A stretch of 9,993 bases of DNA from NCBI GenBank assembly GCA_910577525.1, contig CAJTLI010000061.1, forward strand, positions 1-9,993, read 5' to 3'. Positions 5,837 to 9,993 of the stretch are shown piece by piece. Both the position numbers and the translations under genes were made by a program. The stretch comes from an uncultured Oscillospiraceae bacterium (lineage in GTDB: Bacteria; Bacillota; Clostridia; Oscillospirales; Oscillospiraceae). How positions within the stretch are numbered: the stretch's first letter is position 1; each line of letters starts with the position of its first letter. The notes below the pieces were generated by a model that saw only the letters and a list, made by a program, of their open reading frames with translations, ran no database searches and was not told where the DNA came from.

Positions 5837-6937
5837 ATGGAGCACAGCAAAAGAGAAGGAACGGCAGGCGGAACAGCAAAATGGATCGGGCTGGGGGCCG
5901 TAATCGCGGCGGCAGCGGCGCTCCTCATCCTGGGATATTTTTTGGTCAGGCGGGGGGAGAAACAGGACCCATCCAGGGGAAGAATCTTCCTGTACGGAGA
6001 AAAGCACGGCGTGGAACGTATTCTGGACCGGGAATTTAAGCTGTGGTCGGCCTATTATCAGGACGGGATGCGGGACCTGTTTGTGGAGCTTCCCTACTAC
6101 ACGGCGGAGTACATGAACCTGTGGATGAAATCCGGGGACGATGAAATCCTGGACGCGCTGTACCAGGACTGGACCGGGACGGCCATGCACGCGCCGGAGG
6201 TGGCCGAATTCTACCGGCGGATCAAGGAGCGGTGCCCGGAGACCGTTTTTCACGGAACCGATGTGGGCCATCAGTACAACACCACGGGAGCGCGCTTTCT
6301 GGCGTATCTGGAGTCCACCGGGCAAGGGCAGTCCGAGACGTGCCGTCTGGCCCAGGAGAACATCCGGCAGGGCCAGCGGTTCTATCAAGACTCCGATTAC
6401 GTCTATCGGGAAAACGCCATGGTCGAAAACTTCATCCGGGCCTTTGACGCCCTGGGCGGCGCGGATGTGATGGGGATCTACGGCTCTGCCCACACCGGCG
6501 TGGAGGCGAAGGACACCACCAACTCAATTCCCTGCATGGCAAATCAGCTTCATAAACGATACGGCGCCGCGCTGTTCACAGAGGACTTGTCCCCGCTGGC
6601 CCTCAACGATGAGCCGTACCGGACCGATACCATGGAAATCAGCGGAAAAACGTATACGGCGCTGTACTTTGGGCAGGTGGACCTGTCGGCGGAGTTTCCC
6701 CAGTATCAGTACCGGGAATTCTGGCGTCTGGAGGACGCCTACGGCGATTTCAAGGACTGCGCCCTCACCGGGGACGTCCTGCCCTATCATAACTATCCCA
6801 TGCCGGTGGAAGCCGGACAGGTATTTGTCATCAAGTACACGATGACGGACGGCTCCGTCGTGACGGAGTATCTCCGCTCGGACGGGAACACCTGGCAGGG
6901 AATGCCCACCACGGAGGCATTCCTCCCCGCGCCGTGA
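5837..6937 (+). CDS. Membrane-anchored TraB/TIKI/EreA-like superfamily protein, function unknown
   Basis: This 366-residue protein has a short basic N-terminus, one hydrophobic segment (about 16-37) followed by Arg-Arg, and a large domain probably outside the membrane. I do not recognise a characterised orthologue. The domain shows the pattern of the TraB/PrgY-TIKI and EreA/ChaN-like group: a first GxxH in YGEKHG (G54-H57), a conserved glutamate in LFVELPYY (E84), an Arg-x-Asn-x-Met in YRENAMVENF (R191, N193, M195), and a second GxxH in GIYGSAHTG (G216-H219). In TIKI-type proteins the paired GxxH motifs form a metal-dependent peptidase centre; whether that holds here is inference. HGTDVGHQ (139-146) adds two more histidines. 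The last 100 residues match no domain I know. The ribosome-binding site is weak (GGGGGG). The gene is alone, divergent from ktrB and with its own promoter. Certain as a gene, moderate as to family. Confidence 0.85.
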   Translation: MEHSKREGTAGGTAKWIGLGAVIAAAAALLILGYFLVRRGEKQDPSRGRIFLYGEKHGVERILDREFKLWSAYYQDGMRDLFVELPYYTAEYMNLWMKSGDDEILDALYQDWTGTAMHAPEVAEFYRRIKERCPETVFHGTDVGHQYNTTGARFLAYLESTGQGQSETCRLAQENIRQGQRFYQDSDYVYRENAMVENFIRAFDALGGADVMGIYGSAHTGVEAKDTTNSIPCMANQLHKRYGAALFTEDLSPLALNDEPYRTDTMEISGKTYTALYFGQVDLSAEFPQYQYREFWRLEDAYGDFKDCALTGDVLPYHNYPMPVEAGQVFVIKYTMTDGSVVTEYLRSDGNTWQGMPTTEAFLPAP

Positions 6938-6970
6938 CCAATGCCCGGGAAAATTGGACTTGCATGCCAA

Positions 6971-7015
6971 TCACCCCATTTGCCGGACAGCAGACCTGTC
7001 TGGCAAATGGGGTGA
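6971..7015. terminator. Long hairpin between convergent genes, probable terminator
   Basis: A 20-bp stem (6971-6990 with 6996-7015, a single G-T wobble) closes the 5-nt loop CAGAC. It sits between the stop codons of the plus-strand TraB/TIKI-like gene and the minus-strand nucleotidase gene, where a shared terminator is expected. The T-runs that follow in either direction are short and interrupted (GGTTTAACC on plus; TTGGCATGC then AATTTTCC on minus), so termination may be inefficient or the hairpin may mainly protect 3' ends. Confidence 0.7.
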
Positions 7016-7044
7016 GGTTTAACCGGATTTGGTTTTCAGCCGGC

Positions 7045-8952
7045 TTACGCCGCGGGGAGAATCAGCACCTGGCCGGGCCAGATCTTGTTGGGGTCCTTGA
7101 TGAGGTCCTTGTTGGCCTCGTAGATGACCCGCCACTTGGAGCTGTCGCCATAGTGCCGCTTGGCGATCCTGGACAGGTTGTCGCCGCTGGCCACCGTGTA
7201 GGTGCCCTCGGGCTGGGGCTCCGGCTGGGGCTCGGGTTCGGGCTGAGGCTCCGGCTCAGGCTCGGGCTCGGGAGTAGGCTCCGCCGCGGCCTTGATGGTG
7301 ATGCGCCCGGCGGGCTCGCCGTACTGCTCGGCGGTGACGGTGCCGTTCAGCTCGTCCACGATGTAGTTGATCAGCACGGCGTTGTCCACCATCACGCAGT
7401 CCTTGAGCAGCTTGTCGGTTTTGAACATCACAAAGCCGTCGCCGCCGCTCTTGAGCATGTAGTTATGGGAGGCCAGGGTGTAGGTCTTAGTCACATCCAG
7501 GGGCTGGCCGTTCACCATCACGTCGGTGACGCGGTAGGGGCCGTCCACCTTCACAAACTCCTGCTCATCATTCAGCACCACGGAGGAGGGGACGCCGGCG
7601 TCGATGGTGTAGGTGATGCCGGACACCTGAAGGAAGCCACCGTTCTCCTCGGGGTAGTTGCGGGCGCCCATCTCCAGGGCGTCCAGAATCTTCTGGCCGG
7701 TGGTCTCCACCAGGCAGGCCTCGTTGTTGTAGGGGTGAACACTGATGATATCCTCGTAGGTCACGTCGCCCGCGGCGATGGTGGCCCGGATGCCGCCGCC
7801 GTTGACAAAGGCCACGTCGGCCCCCAGCATCGCCCGGTAGGCGTCGGCGCACAGGTCGCCCAGATTGGTCTCGCCGCTGCGGACCAAACGCTTGCCCTCC
7901 CCGTCGTTGGCGGTGAGCTCCACCTCAGAGGTGGCGACGACCTTCTTCAGCTCCGCCTCAAACGCGTCGGTCTTCTCCTTCACCAGGGCGGCCACAGCCT
8001 CGTCCTGCTCCTCGATGCCCGTGACCAGCTCGTGGGTGATCTCGCCGGACTCGGTGTCAATGACCACCTTGCCGATGGCGGCCAGCTTGGTGCCGGTCTG
8101 GGCCCACACCACGTCCTCGCCGTCCTTGTTGGCCACGGTCTTCTCGATCTCCTCGTGAGAGTGGCCGTCGATGAACAGGTCGATGCCGGTGGTGTTTGCG
8201 ATCACGGTCTGGGCCTTCCACTCCTGGGTGGAGCCGTCGTCGCCCAGATGGCCCACCGCCACCACGTAGTCCGCGCCCTCCGCCTTGGCGGCGTCCACGG
8301 CCTTCTGCACGGCGGCGTAGAGGTCCTTGCCCTCATTGCCCTGCTGGAAGCTGTAGATGTAATTGCCCGCGTCGTCCTGGAAATAGGTGGGGGTGGACTT
8401 GGTGAAGGTCTCGGGGGTGTCGATGCCCACATAGGCCACCTTCACCTCGCCGTAGGTCAGCACCTTGTAGGCGTCGAAAACGGCGCTGCCCTCCAGATCG
8501 GTGAAGTTGGAGCAGACGTAGGTGTACTCCGCCGTATCCTTCGCCAGGGACAGGAAGTTGTCCATGCCATAGTCGAACTCATGGTTGCCGGGGATGGCCA
8601 GGTCATAGCCGACCTTGTTCATGATTTCCACAATGGCGGAGCCCTTGGTCAGGGTTCCGATGGGGCCGCCCTGAATCGCGTCGCCCGCGTCCACCAGAGT
8701 GACGTTGTCCGCGCCGTACTGGGCCTCCATCTGGGCCTTGTAGGCCGCCAGGCCCGCGTAGCCGATGTTGGTGACTGCGCCGTCCTTGCTCACCTGTTCG
8801 ATGCCGCAGTGGACGTCGTTAGTGTGGAGAATGACGATCTTCCCCTCCGGCTCCGCCGGGGCGGCGCTGTCCGCCGCGAAGGCGGGAACCGCCATGCCGA
8901 AGGCCATCACCAGCGCCAGCAGCATGGCAAGCAGCTTGCTTTTTGCTTTCAT
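7045..8952 (-). CDS. Secreted 5'-nucleotidase/UDP-sugar hydrolase-type phosphoesterase with C-terminal LysM domain
   Basis: A 635-residue exported enzyme. A signal peptide (1-27, cleavage likely after AFA) is followed by a calcineurin-like metallophosphoesterase domain with the two-metal ligands in order: D46 and H48 (TNDVH), D88 (DAGD), N123-H124 (GNHE), H235 (GHLGDD) and H264/H266 (DGHSH). The 5'-nucleotidase C-terminal domain follows, with NGGGIR (384-389) and GGDGF (503-507), which contribute to substrate binding. Together they fit hydrolysis of extracellular nucleotides to nucleosides and phosphate; exact substrate preference cannot be read. A Glu-Pro-Gln linker (558-582) leads to one LysM domain (about 584-635), which should hold the enzyme on peptidoglycan. 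No LPxTG sorting signal is present, unlike many Gram-positive homologues. The ATG has GGTGA 4 nt and AAGGG 12 nt upstream. It is monocistronic, with its own promoter. Confidence 0.95.
   Translation of the reverse strand: MKAKSKLLAMLLALVMAFGMAVPAFAADSAAPAEPEGKIVILHTNDVHCGIEQVSKDGAVTNIGYAGLAAYKAQMEAQYGADNVTLVDAGDAIQGGPIGTLTKGSAIVEIMNKVGYDLAIPGNHEFDYGMDNFLSLAKDTAEYTYVCSNFTDLEGSAVFDAYKVLTYGEVKVAYVGIDTPETFTKSTPTYFQDDAGNYIYSFQQGNEGKDLYAAVQKAVDAAKAEGADYVVAVGHLGDDGSTQEWKAQTVIANTTGIDLFIDGHSHEEIEKTVANKDGEDVVWAQTGTKLAAIGKVVIDTESGEITHELVTGIEEQDEAVAALVKEKTDAFEAELKKVVATSEVELTANDGEGKRLVRSGETNLGDLCADAYRAMLGADVAFVNGGGIRATIAAGDVTYEDIISVHPYNNEACLVETTGQKILDALEMGARNYPEENGGFLQVSGITYTIDAGVPSSVVLNDEQEFVKVDGPYRVTDVMVNGQPLDVTKTYTLASHNYMLKSGGDGFVMFKTDKLLKDCVMVDNAVLINYIVDELNGTVTAEQYGEPAGRITIKAAAEPTPEPEPEPEPQPEPEPQPEPQPEGTYTVASGDNLSRIAKRHYGDSSKWRVIYEANKDLIKDPNKIWPGQVLILPAA
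7207..7281 (-). repeat. Glu-Pro/Gln-Pro repeat linker coding sequence
   Basis: Tandem 6-base units coding for alternating Glu-Pro and Gln-Pro (residues 558-582 of the nucleotidase). This is a low-complexity, extended spacer between the enzyme and its LysM anchor. Such repeats commonly vary in copy number between strains. Confidence 0.85.
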
Positions 8953-9026
8953 AATTTCACCGTTCCCTTCTTTTCTTGATCCGGCCCTCCGTTTTCTCGG
9001 GATAGAATATGCCGGATTCTTTTGCT

Positions 9027-9055
9027 ATTATACAAATCTTTTTCGGATTTTTCAA
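9027..9055 (-). promoter_or_regulatory. Sigma-A-type promoter of the nucleotidase gene
   Basis: On the minus strand there is TTGAAA (9055-9050), a 17-nt spacer, then a perfect TATAAT (9032-9027). The predicted start gives a leader of about 67 nt before the nucleotidase ATG. Confidence 0.75.
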
Positions 9056-9136
9056 CCACATTTGCTCGGTTTGTCCAAAATTCTTCCAGGGCATTTCTGA
9101 GATGAGAACATCCCAGCCCTTTCCGTTTCACCGCCA

Positions 9137-9151
9137 AAATTATGATAATTT
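9137..9151. promoter_or_regulatory. AT-rich palindrome, candidate operator or UP element
   Basis: AAATTATGATAATTT is a perfect 7+1+7 palindrome 20 bp upstream of the -35 box of the plus-strand promoter at 9172-9200, followed by more AT-rich sequence. It could bind a regulator of either divergent gene, or act as an UP element for RNA polymerase. Nothing identifies the binding protein. Confidence 0.3.
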
Positions 9152-9171
9152 CATTAAATTTCCTGGGATTG

Positions 9172-9200
9172 TTGCATTTCCATCCTCCCTATGGTATGAT
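9172..9200 (+). promoter_or_regulatory. Sigma-A-type promoter (extended -10) of the LTA-synthase-like gene
   Basis: TTGCAT (9172-9177), a 17-nt spacer and TATGAT (9195-9200), with TGG directly before the -10 box as an extended -10 element. Transcription would start about 70 nt upstream of the ATG at 9280. Confidence 0.75.
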
Positions 9201-9279
9201 GTGGGCATCTCAAAAAGCGGCTTTGGAGGCCGGAAAAGGCCCTCTTTCCCGCCATAACCGCCATAGGAAGTGACTGTTG

Positions 9280-9993
9280 ATGTATCGTCCCTATACCGGC
9301 CCGTCCGGATACACCGGACGGCGGAACATGGGCGGGCCGCTGCTGCCCATCCTGTTTTTCCCCGCCGCCGCCCTCTACCATGAGCTGCTGCTGAGGGCCT
9401 TTGACCGGAGCACCCCCTTTTTTGACCTGGCCCTGCTGCGCACCGCCCTGTTTTCCATCGCCGCCGGCCTGACCATCGGCCTCATTCTGGACCTGCTCCC
9501 CTGGCGGAAGGCGTCCCGCATTGCCGGAGGCGCGCTGCTGGGGCTGAGCGCTGTCCTGTTCTGCGTGGAGCGGGGGGTGCGCTCCACCTTCGGCACCTAT
9601 TACGGCCTGGCTTTCATGGGCGGAATGGGGGGCGACGTGGTGGGCGGCTTCGGCTCCACCCTGCTCCAGGTCATTCTGGGCCTCATTCCGTTCATTCTGC
9701 TGTCCCTTGTGCCGCTGGCGGCCTTTATTCCCCTGCGCGGCGGCGTAATCCCCGACGAGGGCGGCGAGACGCCGGTGCGCATTATTCTGGCGGCGGCTCT
9801 GGTACTCTGCCAGCTGACGGCCTACCTGCTGTCCGTTCTGGGCCCGGTAAAAAATTACTACACCTATGAGTACACCGCCAACAACGCCATCCCCCATTTC
9901 GGCCTGTTTACCGCCGTGCGCCTGGAGCTGGAGTACGCCGTGGCGGGCCTCCCCGCTCCCCCCAGCTTTTTGGACGATCCCCTCCCCTCAATC
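9280..9993 (+). CDS. LTA synthase (LtaS)-like sulfatase-family protein, N-terminal membrane part
   Basis: The frame is open from the ATG at 9280 to the end of the window (238 residues), so the gene is truncated by the window and not necessarily broken. AGGAAG lies 9 nt before the ATG and a good promoter further upstream. The visible part has five hydrophobic segments (about 20-40, 52-73, 81-99, 124-150, 165-188), the number found in the N-terminal domain of LtaS. The segments FCVERGVRSTFGTYYG...GGDVVGGFG (94-125) and NAIPHFGLFTAVRLELEY (202-219), just after the last helix, resemble clostridial LTA-synthase-like sulfatases. If correct, the missing C-terminal domain is an extracellular sulfatase-fold enzyme with a catalytic Thr and Mn2+ site that polymerises glycerol-phosphate or transfers phospho-groups to envelope polymers. 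The enzyme half is not visible, so the exact reaction is open. Confidence 0.82.
   Translation, partial: MYRPYTGPSGYTGRRNMGGPLLPILFFPAAALYHELLLRAFDRSTPFFDLALLRTALFSIAAGLTIGLILDLLPWRKASRIAGGALLGLSAVLFCVERGVRSTFGTYYGLAFMGGMGGDVVGGFGSTLLQVILGLIPFILLSLVPLAAFIPLRGGVIPDEGGETPVRIILAAALVLCQLTAYLLSVLGPVKNYYTYEYTANNAIPHFGLFTAVRLELEYAVAGLPAPPSFLDDPLPSI

Larger units (their letters stand above)
8953..9279. promoter_or_regulatory. Divergent intergenic control region
   Basis: This 327-nt region separates the divergent nucleotidase and LTA-synthase-like genes. It is markedly more AT-rich than the flanking genes. It holds a minus-strand promoter (9027-9055), a plus-strand promoter (9172-9200) and an AT palindrome (9137-9151). 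Short open frames here show no coding signs and I do not call them genes. Confidence 0.6.

Noticed and set aside
6934..8979. Plus-strand open frame of 681 codons opposite the nucleotidase
   Set aside because: It is antisense to a complete 5'-nucleotidase with all motifs. The translated sequence is a Gly/Val/His/Leu-rich artefact.
9009..9257. Small plus-strand open frame of 82 codons in the divergent intergenic region
   Set aside because: It has no ribosome-binding site, crosses the -35/-10 boxes of both divergent promoters, and matches no family.
9154..9897. Minus-strand open frame of 247 codons at the right end
   Set aside because: It lies opposite the LTA-synthase-like gene, which has a promoter, a ribosome-binding site and five membrane helices. 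The minus-strand product is Gln/Gly/Ala-rich and structureless.

Overview
The window is GC-rich (roughly 60-65% by eye) but has sigma-A-type promoters, a SpoIIQ-type sporulation protein, a Ktr potassium channel, a YbiT/YkpA-type ABC-F protein and the start of a lipoteichoic-acid-synthase-like gene. This points to a GC-rich, spore-forming-lineage Firmicute, most likely of the Oscillospiraceae (Flavonifractor/Lawsonibacter/Oscillibacter type). The taxonomic call is inference from protein style and composition. I see no rRNA, tRNA, CRISPR array, transposase or phage gene.

Layout, left to right. (1) 1-459, plus: the 3' end of a spoIIQ-like M23 peptidase gene. It converges on (2) 506-2104, minus, an ABC-F ATPase; a perfect 14-bp hairpin (466-496) lies between them as a two-way terminator. 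The ABC-F gene has its own promoter (2151-2179). (3) 2185-5532, minus: a three-gene unit transcribed ktrB, then ktrA, then a duplicated PF06541 (CmpB-type) membrane protein. It runs from a promoter at 5688-5716 through a leader of about 150 nt that holds a three-way-junction-like palindrome. (4) 5837-6937, plus: divergent from ktrB, a membrane-anchored protein with the two GxxH motifs of the TraB/TIKI/EreA-like superfamily, behind a promoter with an overlapping palindrome. (5) 7045-8952, minus: convergent with (4), a secreted 5'-nucleotidase with a Glu-Pro linker and a LysM domain. A 20-bp stem (6971-7015) separates the two. (6) From 9280, plus, running off the window: the N-terminal membrane half of an LTA-synthase-like sulfatase, divergent from the nucleotidase across a 327-nt region with two good promoters.

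How the genes work together: KtrB is the membrane K+ translocator and KtrA its nucleotide-binding RCK ring, so region 3 is a potassium-uptake operon; the role of the third protein is unknown. Most other genes act at the cell envelope (forespore peptidase, anchored nucleotidase, anionic polymer synthase). The ABC-F protein acts on the ribosome.

Most of the window is ordinary chromosomal housekeeping. The points most worth checking are the structured ktrB leader, the ABC-F protein with one intact and one fully degenerate ATP site, and the unassigned TraB/TIKI-like protein.
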